Part shown: piece by piece, positions 43,736 to 53,558 of the stretch | Layout: each line of letters opens with the position of its first letter | Position numbering within the stretch: position 1 is the stretch's first letter | Assembly: GCA_964017125.1 (NCBI GenBank) | Contig: OZ024903.1 | Span: forward strand, 61,256,670 to 61,320,669 | DNA length: 64,000 nt | Reading direction: 5' to 3' | Origin: Flabesymbios commensalis | Taxonomy: Eukaryota > Annelida > Polychaeta > Terebellida > Flabelligeridae | Program-made: the position numbers and the translations under genes | The notes under the pieces: generated by a model | The model's database searches: none | The model's input: the letters and a program-made list of their open reading frames with translations, nothing else | Told to the model about the DNA's origin: nothing

Positions 43736-43810
43736 CCCGCTGGGTACACAACGTTTTTGCGACATTAAATCAACGTCATTGACGTTGATTCAACGTCGTG
43801 TGCCCAAAGG
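43736..43810. mobile_element. CCCAGTGGGCACAC-type MITE
   Basis: An inverted repeat around ACGTCATTGACGT; the right arm CAACGTCGTGTGCCCAAAGG matches the arm of the 1367-1453 element. The left end, CCCGCTGGGTACACAACG, is diverged. Confidence 0.7.
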
Positions 43811-44017
43811 TAACTGACAAATAGTCACCCGTACTTTCTAAACATAGGACCTTCTGAACAAATATTTCTGAAAATAGAACCTTCTGAGCATAGAACCTTC
43901 TGAATATAGAACCTTCTGAACATAGAACCTTCTGAACATAGGATCTTCTAAACAAAGGACCTTCTGAACATAGAACCTTCTGAACATAGGACCTTCTGAA
44001 CATAGAGTTGTAACCTA

Positions 44018-44872
44018 ATTTGCTATATTACATGACTATATTACCTTGAAATAAACACGCTTTCAAAAATCCCCGTGTGTTTTTAGGGTCGTGACCTTTA
44101 AGACCCCGGAAATGACCTTTAGAGCTTCAGAAAAAATGACACCCTATTTTATTTTGTTCAGTATTAATTTTTCTTCAAATTGAACATGGGCGTCAAGAAT
44201 TAACATGAAATTCCCACAGAACCACATTTACTGACATATGACCCTACACTATAGGCATGGGGTAGATATTAGGCATGGCTTCAATTTCTACTCATTGCGC
44301 ATGACTGTGTGTAACGCCTACGGATGATCATGCAGTGATATTTTTCACATTAATGTAACTTTATATTTATATTAAATATGTTGTCAAAGATGTAGTAAGC
44401 TCAAATATCTATTAATGTTGTATATTAGAGATGTGATTAGAGATATGATCAAGGGGTTCTAGTATAGGCAATTTTACTGCAGTCTTATTATAATAAGAGT
44501 GATAAAAAATAATAATTATTATGCAATCCATGGAGATCGACATTTATAATCAATTATAATATCAGTATATCACAAAATATACATCAATGTGCGTCAAATG
44601 TTTAATTATTTGGGGAATCTATCTCACTCAAGTATGATCTTATATTATAAACCAGTAATAATAAAATATCATGTTATGATTTGATAAAATACAGAACCCA
44701 TATAAATAAAAACTTTTTAATAAATACAGATATGTATGTACATGTAAACTGAAGTTATATTGGGATTAGTAAACAATATTTTAAGTAGGCTGTATAAACA
44801 TGATAAAGGACATTACGCCTGGCATTATATGTACAGAAGTGGTCAATTGTGTGGCTTGACAACCTGGTCAAA
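44018..44872. other. no recognisable feature
   Basis: Very AT-rich sequence without frames or repeats of note. Confidence 0.5.
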
Positions 44873-44942
44873 TTAGGCATCACCTTGTTGACACCCAACT
44901 GTGCCCGCATTGGCCGTGGTGTGTCAGCAAGGTGATGCCTAA
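44873..44942. repeat. 70-bp hairpin (mini-MITE)
   Basis: TTAGGCATCACCTTGTTGAC and GTCAGCAAGGTGATGCCTAA pair over about 20 bp around a 30-base GC-rich loop. Confidence 0.85.
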
Positions 44943-45735
44943 CTTTGTGGATTTCGGCGGTATTGACACATAATGGAACAGAATCACTTATATTAGTAGT
45001 TCATTACATCACATCTATCGATTTATAGAAAGAACTGCACATTGAAAAAGTAACACAACACAGCCATATTCAAATGAAATATTTATTCATTTTCATCAGA
45101 TATAACATGATTATCAACTGTCAAGTTCATAATTGATGCCATGTGGGAAACACAAGCGATACAATCAAAGTGAACAGTCTGTAGTAAAACTTAATTAATT
45201 AAGACGTTATATTAACACCTCCATAAAACCATAATAAGAGCTTTAATAGATTAAGCTAAAACCTGCACCGGCTGCAGAAAACAACATGAAACCATAATTA
45301 TGATAATCATGTAGGCTACAAAATTGACTAGTTCTGTGGTTCAATAGAAAACATACAAAAACCCATTGTAATGAAGTGAAATTACTGAAAATGAACATTC
45401 AGAACTCCTCTTTAGCATTTAGCATAGAAAAAAAATCAACCCTCACATCATTAAAGGTTATTTGTAAAATATATTTTAAAATAACCTTATATGCTGCAAA
45501 GGTTGATCTAGCGACAAGGTATACCTGGAGTTAAAATAGTGATGTAAGTCTATTATTAAAACAGTAGATGACTTAGTTGAACCAGGCCCAATACAATGTC
45601 TTTGTAATCTCATGCTGAACCCTCTTTCCACCAGTAGTGTGACCTTCAGTTTCATGCCGTGGAAATCAACTGAATTTCTGTCAATCTGAAAAAAACGTAT
45701 TATTCCCCCGTCAGTATTATCATGGTATTAAGTAT
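44943..45735. other. no recognisable feature; probable downstream region of the minus gene
   Basis: AT-rich; nothing supported. Confidence 0.4.
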
Positions 45736-45741
45736 TTTATT
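45736..45741 (-). terminator. possible poly(A) signal AATAAA
   Basis: AATAAA on the minus strand, about 160 bp beyond the stop codon of the terminal exon at 45900-46079. Position is suitable, but the hexamer is common in AT-rich DNA. Confidence 0.35.
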
Positions 45742-45899
45742 CAATTAAATATATATGTTAAAATTTTACCACTAGAGATATTTTATGGCAACTATAAATC
45801 ATATTCAAAACAAATATAAGGATGGATGATTTAAAAAATAAAGTACATTATAAGCCAGAGGGGTGTCAATTTTCTAAACCTGGCATCTGAGCGGAGGGC

Positions 45900-46079
45900 T
45901 TACTGAGCCTGTTCTTCGTTCTGAAAAGCCTCCTCGTCCGATCTGAGTGAGCTGGCTGGCCAGCTCTGGGTGTATGGTAGCGCCGCCAGGGAGCTAACCA
46001 GCTGGCCCTCACTGGAACGTCGGGCAGAGTTTTGTCTCTCTTGTAGGCTGCCTAGCCGGTAGCAAACTTTCAGAGCTCC
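45900..46079 (-). CDS. probable terminal coding exon of an unidentified host gene
   Basis: A 180-bp minus-strand frame of 59 codons plus TAA, reading GALKVCYRLGSLQERQNSA, then RRSSEGQLVSSLAALPYTQS and WPASSLRSDEEAFQNEEQAQ. Composition (mixed, Ser/Glu/Gln-rich, GC-richer than the flanks) looks like real protein. Upstream is a good acceptor context, TTATCTCCCTCGTTATATGC followed by AGTAG, a tandem CAG/TAG acceptor. Splicing after TAG gives phase 0 and joins in frame to the exon at 46260-46376; splicing after CAG would add an in-frame TAG stop. A poly(A) signal follows. I do not recognise the family. Upstream exons beyond 46376 were not found. Confidence 0.5.
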   Translation of the reverse strand, partial: GALKVCYRLGSLQERQNSARRSSEGQLVSSLAALPYTQSWPASSLRSDEEAFQNEEQAQ

Positions 46080-46259
46080 CTACTGCATATAACGAGGGAG
46101 ATAAATGATACATGCTGATTAAATGCATCTCTTGAATTCTGTTTTCAGGACGTCTCCACATCTATGTGTTATAGATCCCACTGAGGCTGTTGGTGGTATA
46201 GGTTGACAGGGACTAAGAGAAGATCGGCGAGGCACATATTTAATTACTGCTGCACTCAC

Positions 46260-46376
46260 CTGCCTGTTGTTCCAAGAAGGGCTCCGGCTCAGACCTCTGT
46301 CATCCTTCCGGTCCTTCTCTTCCTTCCGATCCTTATTGTCCTTCTTCTTCTCCTTCCTGTCCTTCTCTTCCTTTCT
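46260..46376 (-). CDS. probable Lys/Glu/Arg-rich internal exon of the same gene
   Basis: 39 codons on the minus strand: RKEEKDRKEKKKDNKDRKEE, then KDRKDDRGLSRSPSWNNRQ, ending exactly at a consensus donor CAG followed by GTGAGT in phase 0. The charged stretch would form a flexible helix or coiled coil and ends in an SRSPS segment like those in RNA-processing proteins, which is only a resemblance. The 5' boundary is set at ATATAG because that TAG is otherwise an in-frame stop. The polypyrimidine tract there is poor, so either the acceptor is weak or the reading continues differently. The plus-strand frame here is a shadow. Confidence 0.4.
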
Positions 46377-46399
46377 CTATATCGTCCTTCTTCTTAGGA

Positions 46400-47340
46400 G
46401 ATCTCCTTCTCGTTCTTTAGTCATAGTGATCGCGGTTCGCATAGACAAACTCACTAAATTGATTAACAGCTGCTTCTAAAAATGACAGTTGAAAAAACAG
46501 TATAGAGTAGTTGTACGCTGTACATATCTATAATATGCGAGCTTGTTGAAATTATGTGACAACGAATGTGTCAATACCAGTCTTTTGTAATATATGACTG
46601 CTAACATGGTTGAAACGGTTGAAAATGATGAAAGTGAATATTTTCACTATTTTTTGCCAGTTTGACATTGAAATGACTTTGGTGTGACCTTGATATGACC
46701 TTATGACCCAGTAAAGCACAACCCTTGCCCATGCCATTATGCTAAGATCCTGCTGGTGCTTTCAGGCAAAGCTGGCAAGCCCCGCCCCCAGGAACTCAGC
46801 GGAGGGGATGTGGTAGGCTGTAACATCAATGTTGGGTCACCAGTTCATTTTGAAGCCGTTGAGCTCCTGATCATTTTAAAACCAATTTGAATAAATCCAT
46901 CAACAAATGACTTCCGCCTGTTCTAGTGTCTTTGGTAAATTTGGCGCCAGGAGCCGAGGAAACACCCCAAATTTAGCGTTCGATTCTGCCAGTCAATTGC
47001 ACAATCTACATATTTGCCTTTCTGGTGGACCAATTCTCTTCATATTTGGTCCATATATATTTGGTCCATATCATATATATTCAAATCTTTTTACCCAGAG
47101 TACTGCCCCTAATAAACAATTACTTACTTAATTAGGCTACTTCACAGAAAATATAAATACATATATATTCACAATACTGACAAGTCACAGCCAATATTGT
47201 ATTATGATAATTTCCAGCTCTACAGTGTACGTGGTTTTTTGTGGTGTTAAAACAAAAGTTATTTTGACTAAGTCATTTTTCATCTCATATTAGCACTGAC
47301 ATTATGTTTCAGAACAGTGAACAGTGCTACATGAACAAAC
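46400..47340. other. intronic or intergenic, no supported exon
   Basis: AAGGTCA words (46670-46710) resemble those inside the TTAA MITE at 33834-34561. A GC-richer patch at 46770-46850 (AAGCCCCGCCCCCAGG) is unexplained. Confidence 0.4.
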
Positions 47341-47350
47341 AACGACGAAG

Positions 47351-47473
47351 ATGTCTCGTTTCGTCATTTTTTGTGAGATTGTGGTGATGTGGATTACCAT
47401 GGCAACCACTCATTTAGGCATACCACCCGCTTTTATTTACGGCAAGTGGGATATATTCATATTTTTCAAATAA
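47351..47473 (+). CDS. small open frame with signal-peptide-like sequence (40 aa)
   Basis: Begins MSRFVIFCEIVVMWITMATT and continues HLGIPPAFIYGKWDIFIFFK before TAA. An acceptor-like TTATGTTTCAG lies 41 bp upstream, so it could be part of a spliced leader-encoding exon; a weak GT donor (GGCAAGTGGG) occurs inside. Hydrophobic N-termini arise easily in T-rich DNA, so chance is quite possible. Confidence 0.2.
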   Translation: MSRFVIFCEIVVMWITMATTHLGIPPAFIYGKWDIFIFFK

Positions 47474-48194
47474 TTTACCGTTTATCAGTGTTTATATGAT
47501 TGCTTGATCTTCCTCTTTTTTCTTTAAAATTTAAGTGAAGTCGTGTGTCGTTACGCCAGTTTGAATCAGCTATCATTCTCACCCCTCCACTGAAGTTTAG
47601 CGTCTATATTGATTGCTATATCAAAAACTGATTTGGTACCGCCGGGTATGACCCAAAGATTTTCAGGAGTAATTACCATACTCTCCCAGCATTTGTTTTT
47701 GCTAAGCTCATTACTAACGTTCTCGTAAACTGGAGTGACTTTACCTAACCCTGTGTGGTGGCTCAAATGATCAAAATAAATTATTACATCACATTGTAAT
47801 GATGTTGAACCTAGAGCAAAATTCCATTCAGCCAGTTAAGATTTCGATATCTCGGCTTGGGACTCACCTTCTCATCAACCACTTAAAATGATCAGAAGAA
47901 TAAAATTATTCCTATACCTCAACATAGGTTTTAAAAGCTAAAAACATTTACGCGTTATTTGTTAAGACCGAAGTGGTTGAATGCAAAAATAACCTCAGAT
48001 CCAGATATCACCTTTCAGCATAAGGTATAAGATACTCGGCTATTTAAATCATATCTGTGACAGTCCGTTCACAATACTTGCCTCCGTCCCGTGCCAGATA
48101 GATTTTGATTTCGCTTCAATACTTTTCGTCATGTCTCAGTTGAAAATAAGAGTGAAAAAAAACCTTAAATCAGTTTGAAACATTTCGCGTTGGC
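47474..48194. other. no recognisable feature
   Basis: AT-rich; a 66-codon minus frame at 47566-47766 is not convincing. Confidence 0.4.
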
Positions 48195-49330
48195 CTTCCT
48201 TAGATATTTTAGTCAAACCTATTATTTTATATGGTTGTGAAGTTTGGGCAACAAATGTTCGTGTTCACTCTCCCGCTTTCTGGTTGGAATCGCAAAACAC
48301 ACCAACGCGCGAACATCATTGCCAAAATACCATTGCTACAACGGAAAAGTTTCAAACTGTCTTTTTTTTCTCGTTCGCCCCGTTTTTTCATGGAAAATTC
48401 AGGAATTTTAGATGATTTTATTATTATCACTATTTATTTTCAATATTTCCAAATGACTTCAAACTGTTTTTAGAACCAACCCATGACGGACTGAAGATTG
48501 TAAACACATTGTCTGTAGACATTTTAGATCAATAACTTTTAGGTATTTTGGAAACTGTATTCCTGCTTTATGCAGATAACATGGTTCTCTTAGCCAAATC
48601 ACAAAAAGATCCACAGCAATCAATTAATTTAATGGAACGTTATTATGGCATGTGGAAACTTAATATAAACTTGTAAAACACTAAAAATACTGTTGTCTCT
48701 CATCATGATCATGATGATGCTCATGGAGAAATAAGAAAAATGCCTAAGTTATTTTTCGCCGACAATGAGCTTGAAGTATACTAGTAGTTGGTCATTGTAA
48801 ATACCTGGGTCTCATATTCAACTATAACCGTAAATTTACTTAGGCAAAAAGACAATTGATTGTCAAAGGTAACAGAGCTATATTTCTGTTACTACGTAAA
48901 TGTAGATAGCTCGACATTCAGCTTTAACTCTTGGATATTTTAGTCAAACCTATTCTTTTATATGGTTGTGAAGTTTTGGCAACATGAAGTGTCGACATTA
49001 TTGAAAACAATCATTTGACATACTGTAATATATACAAGTTAAACATATTTTTGAAGGTTGTATTTTTTCAGGCATCTTGGATAACAAATTCATCCCAGAG
49101 AGCCTACATTCCCTTTAAAAATCAACTGCAACAACGAATTAAAGGTCTACTCTTTCAATCTTGGACTTCAGAAATAAATTTGAGTAGCAAGTGTATAAAT
49201 TACAGGATGTTCACAACAAAATTAAATCTGAAGTCCTATTTGGGAAACTTGCCCTATCGAGATAGATGTATCATGGCTAAATTTCGGTGTAGAAACCACA
49301 ACCTTCTAATTGAATCGGGTTGCTGACGAG
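48195..49330 (+). mobile_element. decayed LINE, reverse transcriptase and C-terminal part, rearranged
   Basis: Plus-strand pieces: LLYADNMVLLAKSQKDPQQS (from about 48563), where the usual YADD box reads YADN (second catalytic Asp changed); KYLGLIFNYNRKF (about 48800); KPILLYGCEVLAT (about 48945-48985); and a longer frame at 49015-49326 ending NLPYRDRCIMAKFRCRNHNL, typical of the C-terminal region of several LINE clades. A short extra copy of the KPIILYGCEVWAT block lies at 48195-48252, out of order and separated by 280 bp of foreign DNA, so the copy is rearranged. Stops and frame changes are many. Related in style to the LINE at 10985-12160. Confidence 0.8.
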
Positions 49331-49565
49331 GTACATGCATGTACCGGTATATGCACTATACCTCTTATACTCAGGAGACATTGGTGACGAATTTTATTAG
49401 ACTTTTAATTGTTTTCATTTTGAAAACGTACGTAAAAATAAAAAAAACGTCACAGATTCTCACTTTCATCAGTAAAATTTGAATCGTTATGAAATGTAGC
49501 TAATATAAATCAATTGTATAAATTATACAAGTTTATCGATTTTTTTTTCTTTAAATTGAGACTAA

Positions 49566-50895
49566 GATGAGTACTTTTTTATTATGCTGACATGATAACT
49601 ATCTGCACCTTCAACATTCTCGTCAGTATTATGTATATATCTATGCAGATCTTCGGCGTATGTGCGCATGCTGTAGTCGCTGCGTGTTCGCGCTCGCGTT
49701 CTCATTGGACTGTTTTGTGTTTAAACACTGGGGCGCAAAAAAGATTAAACAAACTAGGGGTAAGCCGGCATTTGTGAAACGGCCATAAATCCATCCAAAC
49801 ACCATGAATTTGAAAAGTCATTCTAAATAAGCGTAGGGCATAGTCCCGGCTTCGGGCTTCGTTCTGTCGCGATATAGCCATGATTGTGCAAAAAGGGACG
49901 TAAAGCAATATTCATATATATAGCATGAATTTGAAAAAAATACATTTCATCGATTTGTCAATTTTGCAACATTCACACACCAAAATATATTTATTATCAC
50001 TGCGTGAAATAATAAGCGTAGGGCATAGTCCCGGCTTCGGGCTTCGTTCTGTCGCGATATAGCCATGATTGTGCAAAAAGGGACGTAAAGCAATATTCAT
50101 ATATATAGCATGAATTTGAAAAAAATACATTTCATCGATTTGTCAATTTTGCAACATTCACACACCAAAATATATTTATTATCACTGCGTGAAATAATAA
50201 AAGTGGAAAATATTTCTAAAGTACCCTAAATTGCACTTTTGTGAATAACTTTTTTTTGTTTAACTTTTAAAGTCGTTCTCAGTCGTTCTCTCTTTTTGTT
50301 CTGTCGAAATCAGATGAGTACTTTTTTATTATGCTGACATGATAACTATATGCACCTTCAACATTCTCGTCAGTATTATGTATATATCTATGCAGATCTT
50401 TGGCGTATGTGCCCATGCTGTAGTCGCTGCGTGTTCGCGCTCGCGTTCTCATTGGACTGTTTTGCGTTTAAACACTGGGGCGCAAAAAAGATTAAACATA
50501 CTTTGTGTAAACGTCCATATCAAACTAGGGGTAAGCCGGCATTTGTGAAACGGCCATAAATCCATCCAAACACCATGAATTTGAAAAGTCATTCTAAATA
50601 AGCGTAGGGCATAGTCCCGGCTTCGGGCTTCGTTCTGTCGCGATATAGCCATGATTGTGCAGAAAGGGACGTAAAGCAATATTCATATATATAGCATGAG
50701 TTTGAAAAAAATACATTTCATCGATTTGCCAATTTGCAACATTCACACACCAAAGTGTGTTTATTATCACTGCGTGAAATATTAAAAGTGGAAAATATTT
50801 CTAAAGTACCCTAAATTGCACTTTTGTGAATAACTTTTTTGTTCAACTTTTAAAGTCGTTCTCAGTCGTTCTCTCTTTTTGTTCTGTCGAAATCA
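49566..50895. repeat. 747-bp tandem duplication with an extra internal 185-bp repeat in copy 1
   Basis: Copy 1 (49566-50312) and copy 2 (50313-50895) both start GATGAGTACTTTTTTATTAT and end AGTCGTTCTCTCTTTTTGTT, then CTGTCGAAATCAG. Within copy 1 the block starting AATAAGCGTAGGGCATAGTC occurs twice (49826 and 50011, period 185); copy 2 has it once (50597). Copy 2 has a 20-bp insertion near 50500 (ACTTTGTGTAAACGTCCATA). Frames in both copies (for example 49592-49777 and 50339-50548) match each other because the DNA is duplicated. Their N-termini are hydrophobic, but no family is recognised. Confidence 0.93.
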
Positions 50896-51892
50896 GGTCT
50901 TTGAAGCTCCGCAACTTCGTCAATAATTTTCTGATTATATTTCAGGATCTTTCATTTTATACCTCTATGACTCATATATTATATTCAATAAAAATCGCAC
51001 TTCAAAAAGGTCCCGTCTGAATTTGAGATGGATGATCACATTTTATTATTAACAAAAGTTGAATAAAACACGAGGGCAAAGGTCAAACGTGTTAGATTTT
51101 TTTGCTTATGCATTCGCGCCAGTTTTGTATGGAAAATCCAGGAAAATGAACGTCGAATGTCAAAACATCCTAACTTAAATGCCGACGGACAAGGAACGGA
51201 TTGTATTAGTAGGCTGTAGAAACATGATATCAGATAAATACATGTACATATCATGCCCTTAAGTACGAGACATTCTAAGGTAAATTCTGGGGCTATCTTT
51301 AACCCATTATTAGTAGTGATGGCAGAGTGGACAAATTTTGGTCCAACCACCCAAGGTGGGAAGGGAGGGAGCGAGGTGGGGTTTACGCGGGTGGACCCCT
51401 GGGGTAAACACTGTCGGATGATTTATGCAATCAGATTCTATTTTAATAAAATTAAAAAAAAAATTGCATCGATCAGCTTTTAAATCCAAATAAGCACTCC
51501 CAAGGCTTGAGAAGCGTGACAGATTCACATAATTGACCCTGATAGAATCACATAGCTATGTTATTAATTTTATATTCAATGTAGATAATTATATTGATTT
51601 TTTGAATGTTTTCTTCAGCGTACCGTTATTAATTAACGTTAATTAAGCTGCATGTAATCTTAGTTCTCACCAGTAAAATATTACCTTTATAGCATGCATT
51701 CTATAAATAAATCAACTTCAGATAAAAACAAATCGTAAAATATCTTTGAAAGTTTGCTTTTTAGTTGGCCATAATTGAAATAAATTGATTGTAAAATGTC
51801 TAAGTCGTGAAATTTATTTTTGGACATTTATTTAAGTTCTTGTTCTGATCTTAGAAACTAAAATGTTTCAAGTAAAGCATCTTTTTGATCAC
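50896..51892. other. no recognisable gene
   Basis: AT-rich. A 104-codon minus frame (51036-51350) shows no family motif that I can name. Confidence 0.4.
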
Positions 51893-52136
51893 AGCGTTTA
51901 TATGAGGTGTGTTTAATTTGAAAACAGCATTCTCAAACAGAAGTCCTACGCGTACCTAATTAATTAATTAATATACCATGAATTTACCATAATTTACTTA
52001 TTCATACATTCACAACGTTTCAATGAGGTGTGTTTAATTTGAAAACAGCATTCTCAAACAGAAGTCCTACGCGTACTTAATTAATTAATTAATATACCAT
52101 GAATTTACCATAATTTAGTTATTCATACATTTGGAG
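51893..52136. repeat. 121-bp tandem duplication
   Basis: GAGGTGTGTTTAATTTGAAA at 51904 and 52025, followed by identical AAACAGCATTCTCAAACAGA and the AATTAATTAATTAATATACC block. Three to five differences. Confidence 0.95.
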
Positions 52137-52510
52137 TTCCTATCGCGATTAAGCTGATTTATGTTTAGAAAATATAATGAATATAGAATCTGGTTGCATA
52201 TAGCCTAATGCGGGGCGTCATACAATAACAATTGATGCAATCAAAAATATACTTCCGTGACGGAATCACGTGACATTTCACAATCATTTATCTAACACAG
52301 TAGGCCCACATAATTCAAGCTTCCCTTTGAAACTGTGTTCCTGTTCTTTATAATTTCTAACATTCTCATGTTTGTCGATTTTTAACTAAACGCATTGACC
52401 CGATTATGAATATCCATGGTAAGTCTCAGCAAAATTGAAATTCAGAATTTTGGAGGCTTCATTCCGTCACCCAGGTTTAGTGCTTCCGTGATATTGAAGG
52501 TATAGGCCTA
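52137..52510. other. no recognisable feature
   Basis: Nothing supported. Confidence 0.4.
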
Positions 52511-52573
52511 GGCCCTGTTATGGCCAGTTGTGTCCCCCAGGTACATAAATGACACAACTGGCCCTAACAGGCC
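52511..52573. repeat. hairpin
   Basis: GGCCCTGTTATGGCCAGTTG, TGTC pairs with GACACAACTGGCCCTAACAG, GCC around a 16-base loop. One or two mismatches. Confidence 0.85.
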
Positions 52574-52700
52574 CCACACTACAGGCTTACCTGTGCATAT
52601 TTAAAGGGACTGGCCCAGGCTAAAATCATCAAAAAATCGGTAATTTTATTTCGTGTTCTTAATATGACCATATGATGTAAACATGTACATAGACTAGAAC

Positions 52701-52872
52701 TGCAAATTTTTATAATTTTTGTGCTGCGCATTCATCAGTTAGACTAGATATAGAGACGAAATTCCCGCATTTCCTATTTTTGCCATGGTTGTCAACAATT
52801 AGAAATCAGGAATTTCGTCTCTATATCTAGCCTAACTGGTGAATGCGCAGCACAAAAATTATACAAATTTGC
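52701..52872. repeat. 172-bp inverted repeat with 64-bp arms
   Basis: Arms start TGCAAATTTTTATAATTTTT and end AAAAATTATACAAATTTGC; the inner edges AGAGACGAAATTCC and GGAATTTCGTCTCT pair exactly. The loop is about 44 bases. It fits a small palindromic MITE. Only about four mismatches, so young. Confidence 0.9.
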
Positions 52873-53225
52873 CTAGAACGCCCCCCCCCCCCTGCCCAAA
52901 ACGCCCACCCGCCAGGTCGTAGGAGATAGGTGGGTATATTGGATAACTTAAGAATATAGTGGTACCGTAAAGTTAAATGATCAATCAAAAACTATAAATT
53001 TGTTGACTCCTCTAGTCAATGTAACAAAGTATAATGAAAAAATACAAAATTCAACCAACTTCTGGATATATTTTAGTTATAGGCCCCCTATATCAATGAT
53101 CCTGAAAATACATTTGTGTCCATATTAGTTACCCTCCATGGAGGATACTATAGGCTTATTACACTTCATGTGAACATGGTGTCCAATATACCCTCTGTTA
53201 AAATGCATACTTAGTTGATGAAAGT
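52873..53225. repeat. GCCCAAAACGCCCACC motif region
   Basis: A poly-C run is followed by CTGCCCAAAACGCCCACCCG (52893-52912). The inverted motif TGGGTGGGCGTTTTGTGA occurs at about 54418, with further variants at 54331-54352 and 54685-54713 (GTGTGCGTTTTAGGCAAG). The motif is the same as that flanking the big minisatellite. These may be ends of one element of about 1.8 kb (52866-54713) into which the SINE at 53238 inserted. Confidence 0.5.
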
Positions 53226-53237
53226 ATTATTTACACA
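53226..53237. repeat. left target-site duplication of a SINE
   Basis: ATTATTTACACA, repeated at 53547-53558. Confidence 0.93.
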
Positions 53238-53546
53238 GGGCGGGGGCCCTAGGGTAGTTGTTAGCACCGCTGCCTTTCACGCCGTTCGGTGTTCGGTTCC
53301 GGGTCTCGGCGGTTTGAAAGAAACAAAAAATGTTTCTTCCCCATCCACGTGTGAAAGTCAATATTGTGGGGAGCCTCCGTGACCGAGAGGTAGCGTGCTC
53401 GGCCTTAGATCGCCAGGGCTCGAATTTCGAATCCTGTGCCTGGAGGACAGTGTCATCTCACTCATCTCACCATCCTCAGGATGTTCTCCTGGCCCAGTTT
53501 AGCCTATATGTGCACAAAGGCCTAAAGCCCGATTCTTTATATTTTC
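53238..53546 (+). mobile_element. full-length dimeric tRNA-derived SINE with target duplications
   Basis: 309 bp, nearly identical to 40168-40477 apart from scattered changes (for example GTTCCGGGTCTC in place of GTTCCCGGTCTC at the first B box) and a slightly different 3' tail. A 12-bp exact duplication flanks it. The 80-codon frame at 53330-53572 is part of the SINE and not a gene. Confidence 0.95.
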
Positions 53547-53558
53547 ATTATTTACACA
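53547..53558. repeat. right target-site duplication of the SINE
   Basis: ATTATTTACACA, identical to 53226-53237. Confidence 0.93.

Larger units (their letters stand above)
41290..44017. mobile_element. foldback-like element with 16-bp GTTCAGAAGGTYCTAT ends
   Basis: The left end (41296-41580) has about fifteen units of GTTCAGAAGGTTCTAT with variants, some shortened. The right end (43838-44005) has about ten inverted units, CTTCTGAACATAGAAC. The 2.2-kb middle carries no recognisable gene but holds at least four other MITEs (41845-42048, 42165-42480, 42893-43110, 43736-43810), so it is old. Frames across the end arrays (for example 41334-41639) read as repeated FRR/FYVQK strings and are artefacts. 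The layout matches the element at 25710-27230. Confidence 0.8.

Noticed and set aside
46203-46479. Plus-strand frames of 64-70 codons
   Set aside because: Shadows of the Lys/Glu-rich minus-strand exon; Phe/Leu/Ser-rich because they read its complement.
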